Positions 32,771-41,193 of a stretch of DNA of 46,857 nucleotides are shown here, one piece after another. The stretch is from CAYUUW01 sp964448005 (GTDB lineage: Bacteria; Patescibacteriota; Gracilibacteria; UM-FILTER-43-11). Position 1 is the stretch's first letter; each line of letters begins with the position of its first letter. The stretch spans positions 1 through 46,857 of the forward strand of contig CAYUUW010000004.1 in the NCBI GenBank assembly GCA_964448005.1, read 5' to 3'. Made by a program: the position numbers and the translations under genes. Below the pieces are notes generated by a model, which searched no databases, was not told where the DNA came from, and worked only from the letters and a program-made list of their open reading frames with translations.

Positions 32771-35170
32771 ATGGAGAACGAAGCGCTCAAAATCCTGGCC
32801 AAGCTCACCCAAAAAGCCCCCAGTGGCCCTGGGGTCTACCGCTTTTTGGATGAAGCCGGAAAGCCCATTTATGTGGGCAAGGCCAAAAGCCTGAAGCACC
32901 GCCTGCAAAGCTACGTTCGGGCCTCGGCCAAGCACGGCATAAAAACGATCAAGATGCTGGAGGGGGCCCGCAGCGTGGAATGGACCGAGACCAACAGCGA
33001 GGTGGAGGCGCTGATTCTGGAGGACAATCTGATCAAGGCCCTCTCGCCCAAATACAATGTCCTGCTCAAAGACGATAAAACCTTCCAGTACATCAAGGTC
33101 ACTGTGCAGAACGACTATCCGGAAATCCTCACCGTCCGCAAGATCACGAAGGACGGAGCCAAGTACTTTGGGCCAAAAACAAGCGGAAGCGATGTGCTGC
33201 AGCTGGTGGAATCTGCCAAGCGCATCTTCCGCCTGTGCAGCCAGCACGGTATCAGCGTGGATCCCGGCAGCGCTCCCCTGATCGGCGCCAAGGTGGCGGT
33301 CAAGGTTGGCGGGGTCGCGGCCAAGCGGCCTTGTTTGGATTATCACATTCGGCGCTGCACAGGCCCCTGCGCAGGCGTAGTGACGCCGCAGGAATACCGC
33401 CAGCAGATCGACCAGGCCCTGCGCTTCCTTTCCGGCGACTACGGTCCAGCCATCGAGGCGCTTAAGGCGCAAATGGCTGAATTCGCTGCCCAGAGGAAAT
33501 TCGAGCGGGCCGCCGCTCTGCGGGACCAGATCGGCGCCATCGAGCGCTCGGCCCAGAAGCAGCTCATCACAGACACCAGCCTGGCTGAACGTGATGTGAT
33601 CGCTTACGTAGAGGATTTGGGCAAGCACTACTTCGTGCTCTTCCAGATCCGCGGCGGCAAGCTGATCGCCCAAGAGAAGTTCGTTTCCGAAGGCGGCCTG
33701 GGATCAGTTTCTGGGCCTGTTTCGGCAACTGGGGAGGACGCAGTTCCAGATCCACAAACTCAAGCAGAAACAGACACCCTTCCTCGGGAAGTGATGGGGG
33801 CTTTTGTCCGCGATTATTACAGCCGAGCGGCGGACATTCCCCGGGAAGTGCTGGTTTCCGTGGAGCTGGAGGAGGGCGCCCAGCCCATCGAGGATTATCT
33901 TCGCCAGCAAAGCGGACGCGCCGTCACCCTGCTGCACCCCCAGCGGGGGCACAAGGACGATCTGGTGGCCTTGGCCGAGAAGAACGCCCGCAGCTTCGCC
34001 CAGCAATCCCGCGTGCGCTGGATGGCCGATGAGCGAAAGGGGGAGAAGGCCTTGGAGGAATTGGCCAAAGCCCTAAGCCTGCCGGAGGCGCCTAAACGGA
34101 TGGAGTGCTACGACATCAGCCATTTGGGCGGCACCGAGACGATCGGCAGCATGGTGGTGTTCAAAAAAGGGGAGCCTGCCACCGCCGACTACCGCCAGTT
34201 CCGCCTGCGCTCGACGGCGAACCAGAACGACGACTTCAAGAGCATGGAGGAGGTCATCACCCGTCGGCTGAACTACCTGGAGCCGCAATTGCCTGAAGGC
34301 TACCGAATCCGCAAGGCCAAGAAGGAGGATGAGGAATTCATCCTGAAGACTTCTCCCGATCTGAAGGATTTCGATTACGACCTGAAACAGTTCCAGGTTC
34401 TGGAAAAAGGCAGCGGAAAAAAAGCCGAACCCGTGGGCTTCGGCCGCGCCTACGACCTTTCGGAAAAGGTCACCCGGATCAGCAGCCCTCGCATCGCGCC
34501 CGCCGAACGAGGCAGAAAATTGGGCCACTTTCTGCTGCGCGCCGTCATCGAAAAAGCCAAGGCCAAGCGCTTCTATCTGCTCTGCGATCCATCGCTGGAG
34601 GACTACTACCTCAAGTTCGGATTCGAGACGCTGCGCGAGCCTCCGGTAGAAATGAAGGAGATCTACCAAAAAACCTTGGAATTGACGAAAGGGCAGAAAG
34701 GAAAGCCGCTCTATATGGCTTACCAGAAAAAGAAAAAGGATCCCTCCTTCGGCGCCTGGCCGGATCTGATGGTGATCGATGGGGGCAAAGGGCAACTGAG
34801 CGCCGCTCATCAGGTTCTGGAATCGCGAGGGCTCAAGATTCCCATGATCAGCTTGGCCAAAAAGCAGGAGGAAGTCTACTTGCCCCACCAAACGGATCCC
34901 ATCGATTTGCCGAAGACGACCGAGGCGAACTATCTGCTGCAGCGCCTGCGCGACGAAGCCCACCGCTTCGCCATCACCGCCAACCGCTCCTCGCGCGAAA
35001 AGACCATGGTGAAATCCGCCCTCGACACGATTCCGGGCGTCGGCCCCAAGCTGAAGAAGAAGCTGCTCACCGTATTCGGCTCCGTGGCGCACATCAAAGC
35101 AGCCTCAGACGCGCAGCTGGAGCAGGTGGCGGGGGAAGCAGTGGCCAAAAGGCTGAGGGAAGGGCTTTGA
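32771..35170 (+). CDS. uvrC: Excinuclease subunit UvrC with an inserted GNAT acetyltransferase domain
   Basis: 799 residues, about 200 more than usual. Standard parts in order: GIY-YIG nuclease (GPGVYRFLDEAGKPIYVGKA), Cys region (RPCLDYHIRRCTGPCAGV), UVR helices (AAQRKFERAAALRDQIGAIE), RNase H-like nuclease with Asp in MECYDISHLGG, NDDFKSMEEVITRRL, then PDLMVIDGGKGQL and DEAHRFAI, and the C-terminal double HhH (IPGVGPKLKKKL). Between ITRRLNYLE and PDLMVIDGG, residues about 508-657 form an intact-looking GNAT domain: YRIRKAKKEDEEFIL, EPVGFGRAYD, ERGRKLGHFLLRAVIEKA and LEDYYLKFGFETL. All UvrC catalytic residues remain. ATG 32771 is where homology begins. Confidence 0.95.
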   Translation: MENEALKILAKLTQKAPSGPGVYRFLDEAGKPIYVGKAKSLKHRLQSYVRASAKHGIKTIKMLEGARSVEWTETNSEVEALILEDNLIKALSPKYNVLLKDDKTFQYIKVTVQNDYPEILTVRKITKDGAKYFGPKTSGSDVLQLVESAKRIFRLCSQHGISVDPGSAPLIGAKVAVKVGGVAAKRPCLDYHIRRCTGPCAGVVTPQEYRQQIDQALRFLSGDYGPAIEALKAQMAEFAAQRKFERAAALRDQIGAIERSAQKQLITDTSLAERDVIAYVEDLGKHYFVLFQIRGGKLIAQEKFVSEGGLGSVSGPVSATGEDAVPDPQTQAETDTLPREVMGAFVRDYYSRAADIPREVLVSVELEEGAQPIEDYLRQQSGRAVTLLHPQRGHKDDLVALAEKNARSFAQQSRVRWMADERKGEKALEELAKALSLPEAPKRMECYDISHLGGTETIGSMVVFKKGEPATADYRQFRLRSTANQNDDFKSMEEVITRRLNYLEPQLPEGYRIRKAKKEDEEFILKTSPDLKDFDYDLKQFQVLEKGSGKKAEPVGFGRAYDLSEKVTRISSPRIAPAERGRKLGHFLLRAVIEKAKAKRFYLLCDPSLEDYYLKFGFETLREPPVEMKEIYQKTLELTKGQKGKPLYMAYQKKKKDPSFGAWPDLMVIDGGKGQLSAAHQVLESRGLKIPMISLAKKQEEVYLPHQTDPIDLPKTTEANYLLQRLRDEAHRFAITANRSSREKTMVKSALDTIPGVGPKLKKKLLTVFGSVAHIKAASDAQLEQVAGEAVAKRLREGL

Positions 35171-35178
35171 TCAATTTA

Positions 35179-35237
35179 CAATTTTTAGTTTTCAAACAAA
35201 ATGCCTGAAAACGTGAAAATTTGAAAACTAAAAATTG
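35179..35237. repeat. Perfect 18-bp inverted repeat between convergent genes
   Basis: The arm at 35179-35196 (CAATTTTTAGTTTTCAAA) pairs with 35220-35237 across a 23-nt loop. AT-rich with short T runs on both strands; likely a bidirectional terminator for uvrC and the HEPN gene, or a remnant of a small mobile repeat. Confidence 0.75.
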
Positions 35238-35255
35238 AAAACTGAGAAATCACTC

Positions 35256-35639
35256 TCACTGAAGTTGCTTCATTTTTCCGTAAGTTCTCTCCATAAATTC
35301 TGCGTAGCCCTTCACCTTGCCTGCAATCTCTTCCGCCACCTCCTCGTGGTAAGCGTGAGAAGAAAGATTCCGGTCCTTGATCATGGCAATGGCGTATTCA
35401 ACCTCCCCTTCGGTAAAAAGTCCTACGTTTCTGCCTTCCCTCATGGTGTTGTTTGGCGAGAGGACTTCGACTCCTTCCTTTTCATACAAGTGCTCTTTCA
35501 GTGATTTCCAAAAAAGCTCTACGCAGTATTCAAAGCGCTGAATGATCGAATCCCGCACGAATTTGCTGCGCGGCTCACGCAAGGCTTCGCTTAGCGTATC
35601 CAATGCCTGCCTCAAAAGGTCTATTTTTTTCACAGCCAT
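35256..35639 (-). CDS. HEPN-type nucleotidyltransferase substrate-binding protein (HI0074/HepT-like)
   Basis: 127 residues, all-helical. Family pattern: RDSIIQRFEYCVELFWKSLK, then VLSPNNTMREGRNVGLF and the R-x4-H motif in KDRNLSSHAYHEEVAEEI. HI0074-type proteins pair with MNT nucleotidyltransferases; in HepT toxins the R-x4-6-H motif is the RNase site. Here it overlaps its partner by 10 bp, downstream of it. It could be a toxin-antitoxin module or a housekeeping nucleotidyltransferase complex. AT-richer than uvrC. Confidence 0.85.
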   Translation of the reverse strand: MAVKKIDLLRQALDTLSEALREPRSKFVRDSIIQRFEYCVELFWKSLKEHLYEKEGVEVLSPNNTMREGRNVGLFTEGEVEYAIAMIKDRNLSSHAYHEEVAEEIAGKVKGYAEFMERTYGKMKQLQ

Positions 35640-35905
35640 ACTATTCTTTGCTTAAAGACTTCTTTCTTGAATTTTTCAGTCACCTCCCCAAAATCGACCA
35701 CATCAGCCAAATAGGGAAGCATGCTTTCCTCCAAAGCTTCTCGAAACTCAGTCAGATCCAGGCCATCCTCCTGCCCCATTACCCCGATGTCTACATCCCT
35801 GAAGGCTTTGTCTTGAAGCGAGGAGCCAAAGAGAAAGGCTTTGCGGTTGGGTAGGTGCTGATTTTTGATTTCCCGAATGAGGGAAACGTATTTTTTCTGA
35901 ATCAT
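35630..35905 (-). CDS. MNT-type minimal nucleotidyltransferase (HI0073/MntA-like)
   Basis: 91 residues. The signature FLFGSSLQDKAFRDVDIGVM (G-S-x10-D-x-D) marks a polymerase-beta-like minimal nucleotidyltransferase. In MntA/HepT pairs the nucleotidyltransferase adds AMP to the HEPN toxin and neutralises it. The third acidic residue (VVDFGEV) is plausible. It is translated first and overlaps the HEPN gene by 10 bp, consistent with coupled translation. Confidence 0.87.
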   Translation of the reverse strand: MIQKKYVSLIREIKNQHLPNRKAFLFGSSLQDKAFRDVDIGVMGQEDGLDLTEFREALEESMLPYLADVVDFGEVTEKFKKEVFKQRIVWL

Positions 35906-35978
35906 GAATTTTCATGCATAAATCACTTTCCATTGTAACTCCTTTCGTTGATTTATCGAAGAGTTCAGAATTTCAAGA

Positions 35979-37580
35979 TCACTTCTTCGCAGCCGCCTTG
36001 ATGAATCCGTCGAACAGCGGATGCGGCCGATTGGGGCGGCTCTTGAACTCAGGGTGAAACTGGCTGCCCAGCATGAAGGGGTGGTCTTTCAACTCCACAA
36101 TCTCCATCAGCTCCCGATCCGGCGAGACGCCGGAGAAGATCAGTCCGTGCTGTTCCAGCTCTTTCTTGTAGGCGTTGTTGAATTCGTAGCGGTGGCGGTG
36201 GCGCTCATGGATCAGCTCCTCCTTGTAGCAGGCGTGGGCCCTGCTTCCTTTGGTCAGCTTGCAGGGCCATTCGCCCAGGCGCAAGGTGCCGCCCTTCGCC
36301 CTTTTGTCATTCTGGCCGGGCATAAAATGCACCAGCTTGTGCTTGGCCTTGGGGCTGAACTCCTCGCTGGTGGCGCCTTTGATGTCGGCCACGTGGCGCG
36401 CGAATTCGATCGCCATGATCTGGGCTCCCAGGCAAAGGCCCAGGTAGGGGATTTTGCTCTCTCGGCAATATTGCGCCACCATGATCTTTCCTTCCACGCC
36501 TCGGTTCCCAAAGCCGCCCGGCACCACCACGCCCTCCACCCCTCTCAATCGCTCCCATTCCTTGGCATCCTGCGCCTCGATCTTTTCCGTATCGATCCAA
36601 ACGATGTTGGGTTTTCGGTTGTGGGCGTAGGAAGCGGCTTTGATGGCTTCCACGACAGAAAGGTAGGCGTCATCCAGCTCGTTGTATTTGCCTGCCAGGC
36701 CGATCGAAATCTCCTGCTCCGACTCCTTGATGCGCTTGACCATGGCTTCCCATTCGGCCAGCTTGGGAGCCTTGGCTCTGAGTTTCAGTTTTTTGAGGAT
36801 GGTCCGGGTGATGCCATGGCTTTCGAAAATCAGCGGCACCTCGTAGATGGAGCTGACGGTAGGGGCGGGGATGACGGCCTCCAGCTCCACATCGCAAAAA
36901 TGGGAGATTTTCTCCAAGTGCTTCTTGTGGATCTTGGAATCCGCCCGGACCAGGATCATGTCCGGATGGATGCCCATGCTCTGCAGGGTTCGCACTGAAA
37001 GCTGGGTGGGCTTGGTCTTCAGCTCGTTGGCCGATTGCAGGTAGGGGAGCAGGGTCAGGTGCACAAAGAGGGTGTTCTCCTTTCCTTCCTCATGGCGCAT
37101 CTGCCGCAGGGCCTCCAAAAATGGCTGGCCTTCGATGTCGCCTACGGTTCCGCCGATCTCGCACAGCATCACGTCGCACTTGGATTTCTTTGCCGCCTTT
37201 CGGATGCGGCTTTTGATTTCGTCGGTGATGTGGGGAACGATCTGGATGGTTCGCCCCAGGTAGTCGCCTTTGCGCTCCCTGTCCAGCACGGTCTGGTACA
37301 CCTGGCCTGTGGAAAAGCTGCTCAGCTTGGTCAGCGGCACGTCTATGAAGCGCTCGTAGTGGCCCAGGTCCAAGTCGGTCTCCCCCCCGTCGTCCGTCAC
37401 GAACACTTCGCCATGCTGAAAGGGGCTCATGGTGCCGGGATCCACGTTCAGGTAGGGGTCGAGCTTCTGCGTGAATACGCTCAGGCCGGAAGCCTTGAGC
37501 AGGTTGCCGATGGAGGCCGAAGCGATTCCTTTGCCCAGCGAGGAGCACACGCCGCCAGTGACGAAGATGTATTTGGGCAT
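35979..37580 (-). CDS. pyrG: CTP synthase
   Basis: 533 residues from ATG 37580; the extra 32 upstream codons in this frame are leader sequence. It makes CTP from UTP, ATP and glutamine. Amidoligase domain: KYIFVTGGVCSSLGKGIASA, DPYLNVDPGTMSPFQHGEVF, TDDGGETDLDLGHYERF, EIGGTVGDIEGQPFLEA. Class I glutaminase domain: VVPGGFGNRGVEGK, nucleophile Cys in YLGLCLGAQ, and QFHPEFKSRPNRPHPLF for the His-Glu pair. The leader of about 105 nt carries direct and inverted TTGTGGCTC repeats. Confidence 0.97.
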   Translation of the reverse strand: MPKYIFVTGGVCSSLGKGIASASIGNLLKASGLSVFTQKLDPYLNVDPGTMSPFQHGEVFVTDDGGETDLDLGHYERFIDVPLTKLSSFSTGQVYQTVLDRERKGDYLGRTIQIVPHITDEIKSRIRKAAKKSKCDVMLCEIGGTVGDIEGQPFLEALRQMRHEEGKENTLFVHLTLLPYLQSANELKTKPTQLSVRTLQSMGIHPDMILVRADSKIHKKHLEKISHFCDVELEAVIPAPTVSSIYEVPLIFESHGITRTILKKLKLRAKAPKLAEWEAMVKRIKESEQEISIGLAGKYNELDDAYLSVVEAIKAASYAHNRKPNIVWIDTEKIEAQDAKEWERLRGVEGVVVPGGFGNRGVEGKIMVAQYCRESKIPYLGLCLGAQIMAIEFARHVADIKGATSEEFSPKAKHKLVHFMPGQNDKRAKGGTLRLGEWPCKLTKGSRAHACYKEELIHERHRHRYEFNNAYKKELEQHGLIFSGVSPDRELMEIVELKDHPFMLGSQFHPEFKSRPNRPHPLFDGFIKAAAKK

Positions 37581-37605
37581 GAGGTAGTAACGATTATGCA
37601 ACCAA

Positions 37606-37668
37606 TTGTGGCTCCTGTTGTGGCTCAAGGGTGGGTTTCCACCATTTGAGCTTCCATTTGAGCCACAA
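37606..37668 (-). promoter_or_regulatory. Repeat-structured leader of pyrG
   Basis: TTGTGGCTC occurs at 37606-37614 and 37618-37626, and its inverse TTGAGCCACAA at 37658-37668 can pair with either copy; 37618-37628 gives a perfect 11-bp stem. A second hairpin GGTGG-GTTT-CCACC (37630-37643) lies in the loop. The choice between pairings could control pyrG expression. Confidence 0.5.
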
Positions 37669-37692
37669 TAGAGCAATTAATAATTCCTGGGG

Positions 37693-37721
37693 ATCATAGC
37701 ACCCCTTTTTTGCCGAGTCAT
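37693..37721 (-). promoter_or_regulatory. Promoter of pyrG
   Basis: Minus strand ATGACT (37721-37716), 17 bp, TATGAT (37698-37693) with TGC before the -10. Transcription would start about 105 nt before ATG 37580. Confidence 0.5.
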
Positions 37722-37779
37722 CTGGAAAAACAGGCTATTCCTGGCGGACTGCCTTCTCCTTCATTTCCACGCGGCCGTC

Positions 37780-38223
37780 TCAGCTCCACCCTTGCTCGCT
37801 GTAGAATTCCCCCTCCTGAATATGCTCTAGGGCTTGGCGGATGTAGCCGATGGTGTTTTCCGGCAGGGCTCTCAGTTCGAACCAGCCCAATTCATTGCAC
37901 TTGTGCGGCTCCTTGTTCTGGATCTCTCCTTCCCACCGGCGCGCCACCACAAAGGCATCCACCCTTTCGTCGCCTTCGGGCAACCCGGATTTTCGGTGCA
38001 TCATGTGGGCCACCTTCAGATCTTCGGCTTTCAGCAGAATCCCCGCCTCCTCTTCGGCTTCGCGCACCATGCACTGAAGGAAGCTTTCGCCCTTCTCCAC
38101 ATGGCCGCTCACCAGGCCGTAATTCCCGTCCTCAAAACCAGTGTTCTTCCGCCGCAGCAGCAGCGTTTTCTGTTCCTTGAAAAGCACCAGGTAGGCGGCG
38201 GGGATGTTCTGGTGGCGAGGCAT
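37780..38223 (-). CDS. Nudix hydrolase
   Basis: 147 residues. Complete Nudix box in GHVEKGESFLQCMVREAEEE followed by AGI (G-x5-E-x7-R-E-x-x-E-E-x-G). It begins PRHQNIPAAYLVLFKEQKTL as in MutT-like proteins and ends with NELGWFELRALPEN. It hydrolyses a nucleoside diphosphate linked to X; the substrate is unknown, with oxidised nucleotides or ADP-ribose as candidates. It starts 27 bp after trpS on the same strand, so it is probably co-transcribed. ATG 38223 follows TAACCCTCTCCGT. Confidence 0.87.
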   Translation of the reverse strand: MPRHQNIPAAYLVLFKEQKTLLLRRKNTGFEDGNYGLVSGHVEKGESFLQCMVREAEEEAGILLKAEDLKVAHMMHRKSGLPEGDERVDAFVVARRWEGEIQNKEPHKCNELGWFELRALPENTIGYIRQALEHIQEGEFYSEQGWS

Positions 38224-38250
38224 ACGGAGAGGGTTAGATTGAAGGTTCGC

Positions 38251-39216
38251 TCAAATCCCTACCGCCTTCCTCGCTTGCGCCATTGTTTCCAGGGCGACCT
38301 GCCGAGCTTTTTCGGCCCCCTTGCCAAGCGCCCTCTCCACCTCGTCGGGATGGGCGGCCAAATGGACTCGCTTCTGCCGGAAGGGCTCAAAATAAGCCGT
38401 CATCTTCTCCAGCAGCATCTTCTTGGCCTCTCCGTAGCCCAAGCCCCCCTTCCGGTAGCGTTCGGCTAGGGCAGATTGTTCTGTAGGATCGGCAAAGAGC
38501 TTGTAGAGCTGGAAGACCGTGCAAGTGTCTGGGTCCTTGGGTTCTTCCACCGCCTTGGAATCGGTCACGATGCCCATCACGGCCTTCTGGATCACCTTGG
38601 CGTCGCCGAAGATGGGGATGGTGTTGCCGTAGCTCTTGCTCATCTTCTGGCCGTCCGTGCCGGGAATGGTGGCCACCTCTTCGGGAATTTCCGGCTCGGG
38701 AACCGTGAAGACTTCGCCGTAGGCATGGTTGAACTTGATGGCGATGTCCCGGGCCATCTCCACATGCTGCTTCTGGTCCTTGCCCACGGGCACCAGGTCC
38801 GTCCGGCAAGTCAGGATATCGGCCGCCATCAGCATGGGGTAGCTGAAAAGGCCCAGGTTGGGCTTGAGGCCTTTAGCCATTTTGTCCTTGTAGCTGTGGG
38901 CCTTTTCCATCATGCCCATGGGCGCCTGGCAGCTCAAAATCCAGGCCAGTTCCGTCACTTCCGGCACATCGGACTGGACCCAAAAGCAGGATTTTTCCGG
39001 ATCGACCCCCAGGGCCAGCAGATCCAAGGCGGCTTCGCGGGTCAGGTGCCGCAGCTGCTGGGCGTCCTGAAGGGTGGTGAGGGCGTGCAGGTTGGCGATG
39101 AAGCAAAACAGCTCTCCGCGCTCCTGGTAGGCCACCATGCGCTGGATCATGCCGAAATAGTTGCCGATGTGCAGCTGCCCGCTGGGCTGGATGCCTGAAA
39201 GGATGCGTTTTTTCAT
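38251..39216 (-). CDS. trpS: Tryptophanyl-tRNA synthetase
   Basis: 321 residues from ATG 39216. Class I signature SGIQPSGQLHIGNYFGMI (HIGN), then VSHLHALTTL-like NLHALTT, FWVQSDVPEVTELAWIL, YPMLMAADIL, LVPVGKDQKQHVEMARDIA and the KMSKS loop in DGQKMSKSYGNTIPIF. Normal length. The promoter lies so close that transcription would begin about at the start codon, so it may be leaderless. Followed by the Nudix gene. Confidence 0.97.
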   Translation of the reverse strand: MKKRILSGIQPSGQLHIGNYFGMIQRMVAYQERGELFCFIANLHALTTLQDAQQLRHLTREAALDLLALGVDPEKSCFWVQSDVPEVTELAWILSCQAPMGMMEKAHSYKDKMAKGLKPNLGLFSYPMLMAADILTCRTDLVPVGKDQKQHVEMARDIAIKFNHAYGEVFTVPEPEIPEEVATIPGTDGQKMSKSYGNTIPIFGDAKVIQKAVMGIVTDSKAVEEPKDPDTCTVFQLYKLFADPTEQSALAERYRKGGLGYGEAKKMLLEKMTAYFEPFRQKRVHLAAHPDEVERALGKGAEKARQVALETMAQARKAVGI

Positions 39217-39224
39217 ATGGCCGC

Positions 39225-39254
39225 ATTCTAGCAATCGGCCCGCCTCAGGGTCAA
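39225..39254 (-). promoter_or_regulatory. Promoter of trpS (leaderless or nearly so)
   Basis: Minus strand TTGACC (39254-39249), 18 bp, TAGAAT (39230-39225) with TGC before it. The -10 ends 9 nt before ATG 39216. Confidence 0.6.
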
Positions 39255-39287
39255 CGCTTCTCCGCTTCTTTTCGGGAAATCGTGGAT

Positions 39288-39316
39288 TTGTTCCCGCAGT
39301 AATTTCATGTTATAAT
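39288..39316 (+). promoter_or_regulatory. Promoter of the antiporter gene
   Basis: TTGTTC (39288-39293), 17 bp, TATAAT (39311-39316), leader of about 33 nt. Confidence 0.65.
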
Positions 39317-39355
39317 GAAAAGAATGCCTTTGGACTCCTTCTTAAATCACCCCTC

Positions 39356-41155
39356 ATGCACTCCCTGTTCTTCGAAATCGGCCTGGTCGTCATTTCCGCT
39401 GCGCTCATTGCCCTAGTGAGCCACCGGCTGCGCCAGCCCCTCATTCTTGCCTATCTGGGGGCAGGAATCCTGATCGGTCCTTTGGGGCTGAATCTGGTCG
39501 ACAACATGGAGGTGATGCACATCATGGCGCAGATCGGCATCATGCTGATGCTTTTCCTGGTGGGGCTGGAGATGAATCCGGAAAAGCTCAGGCACCTGGG
39601 CCCCGTGGCCTTGCTGGCCGGAGGGGGGCAGGTGCTGGCCACCTCCTTTTTGGGCTACCTGCTCTGCATGGCTTTCGGCATTCCTTGGACGCAGGCGATC
39701 TACATCGCTTTGGCCTTGGGCTTCAGCAGCACGGTCATTGCCATCAAGCTGATCTACGACAAGAAGGACAGCAACACCCTGTACGCCCAAGCCTCCATCA
39801 GCATCCTTCTTTTTCAGGATTTTCTGGCTATTGTGGCGCTTTTCGTCCTTTCCAGCCTCCATCAGGGGCAGGAGGGGCAATCGGCGATGGATTTTGCGCA
39901 GGTGCTGGGCAAGGGGGCTTTGCTGATCGGCCTGAGCGTGCTGGCTGCGCGCAAGGTTCTGGGCCGCCTCTATTCCGTTATCGCCGGTTCCGGCGAGCTC
40001 CTTGTCCTGTTCAGCTTCGCCTGGGCGTTCATGGTGGCCTTGGCCTCGGAATGGGCAGGCTTTGGGGTGGAGATCGGGGCTTTCATTGCGGGCGTATCCC
40101 TGGCTGGTCTGCCCTACGCTTTCGAGATCAGCGTGAAAGGCAAGGTGGTTCGGGATTTCTTCATCACCATCTTCTTCGTCACGCTGGGGGCGGGCATGGT
40201 TTTTTCTTCCCTCAGCCATTCTGCCCTTCAGATTGCAGTTTTTTCCGCCCTTGTCCTGATCGGCAACCCCATCATCGTGCTGCTGCTGATGAACCTGCTG
40301 GGCTACGAGAAGCGCACGGCCTTTTTTACCGGTCTGGCCATCGCCAACATCAGCGAATTCTCCCTCATCCTCATTGCCATGGGCTATAGCGCCGGCTATT
40401 TGGATCAGCAGGTGGTCTCGGCCATGACCATGGTGGCCATTTTAACCATGCTGCTTTCCTCGTATGCTATGACGCACAACAATTGGCTCTATTCCAAGCT
40501 GAAGCCTTTGCTTTCCCGGCTGGAGATCCGCAAGCCTTTTGCGAGGCTGGCAGGCAAATCCGGAGCGATGAGGAATCATGTTGTGCTGATCGGATGCGGC
40601 CAGATGGGGAACCAGATCGCGGAGCAGATCCGGGCTTTCAAGGAGGAGCTGCTGGTGGCGGATCACGATGCGAGGGTGATTCAGAAAATGATCGAAAGGA
40701 AAATCCCCTGCGTTTTTGGCGACGTGGAGGATGAGGAGCTTCTGGAGGAGCTGGACTTGGCCCATGCGGAACTGGTCATCAGCACAATCTCCAGTCCGGA
40801 GGACACCTTGTTCCTCATTCGCCACATTTCTCGCCTGCCCAAAAGCGCCCGGCCCATGCTGATGGTGACCGCCGAGACAGGTCGGGAGGGGCTCGATTTT
40901 TTCCGCAAGGGGGCCGATTACGTCATTTTGAAGCCTTATTTGGGGGCGGTTCATGTGCAGGAGGTCAGCAAGAGCCTCTATAGCCTGAAGGAAGGCGGTC
41001 CCCCGGCTTTGCCCGAGGATTGGCGGAAGCAGGCGGAGCAGGCCGATTTCGGCCAGGACGACCAGTACGCCCATTTGCTGCATGGCCTCAACGCAGGGCG
41101 GCTGCAGGAGCTGATCCGAGAGGCGGCCAAAAAAGGCCTGAAGAAGAAGGCTTAA
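39356..41155 (+). CDS. CPA2-family cation:proton antiporter with RCK domain (KefB/KefC-like)
   Basis: 599 residues from ATG 39356. About 12 membrane helices (residues 1-380), starting HSLFFEIGLVVISAALIALV and holding the CPA2 stretch ALGFSSTVIAIKLIYDKKD and DFLAIVALFVLS. After about residue 405 comes a TrkA-N/RCK Rossmann domain: NHVVLIGCGQMGNQIAEQIR, LLVADHDARVIQKM, VFGDVEDEELLEEL and the closing VILKPYLGAV. Known relatives exchange K+ or Na+ for H+ under nucleotide control. The ion cannot be told. No ancillary KefF/KefG gene is nearby. Confidence 0.9.
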   Translation: MHSLFFEIGLVVISAALIALVSHRLRQPLILAYLGAGILIGPLGLNLVDNMEVMHIMAQIGIMLMLFLVGLEMNPEKLRHLGPVALLAGGGQVLATSFLGYLLCMAFGIPWTQAIYIALALGFSSTVIAIKLIYDKKDSNTLYAQASISILLFQDFLAIVALFVLSSLHQGQEGQSAMDFAQVLGKGALLIGLSVLAARKVLGRLYSVIAGSGELLVLFSFAWAFMVALASEWAGFGVEIGAFIAGVSLAGLPYAFEISVKGKVVRDFFITIFFVTLGAGMVFSSLSHSALQIAVFSALVLIGNPIIVLLLMNLLGYEKRTAFFTGLAIANISEFSLILIAMGYSAGYLDQQVVSAMTMVAILTMLLSSYAMTHNNWLYSKLKPLLSRLEIRKPFARLAGKSGAMRNHVVLIGCGQMGNQIAEQIRAFKEELLVADHDARVIQKMIERKIPCVFGDVEDEELLEELDLAHAELVISTISSPEDTLFLIRHISRLPKSARPMLMVTAETGREGLDFFRKGADYVILKPYLGAVHVQEVSKSLYSLKEGGPPALPEDWRKQAEQADFGQDDQYAHLLHGLNAGRLQELIREAAKKGLKKKA

Positions 41156-41193
41156 ATCTTCTTTGGGTCAAAGAGGATTACAGGATGTTTTTG

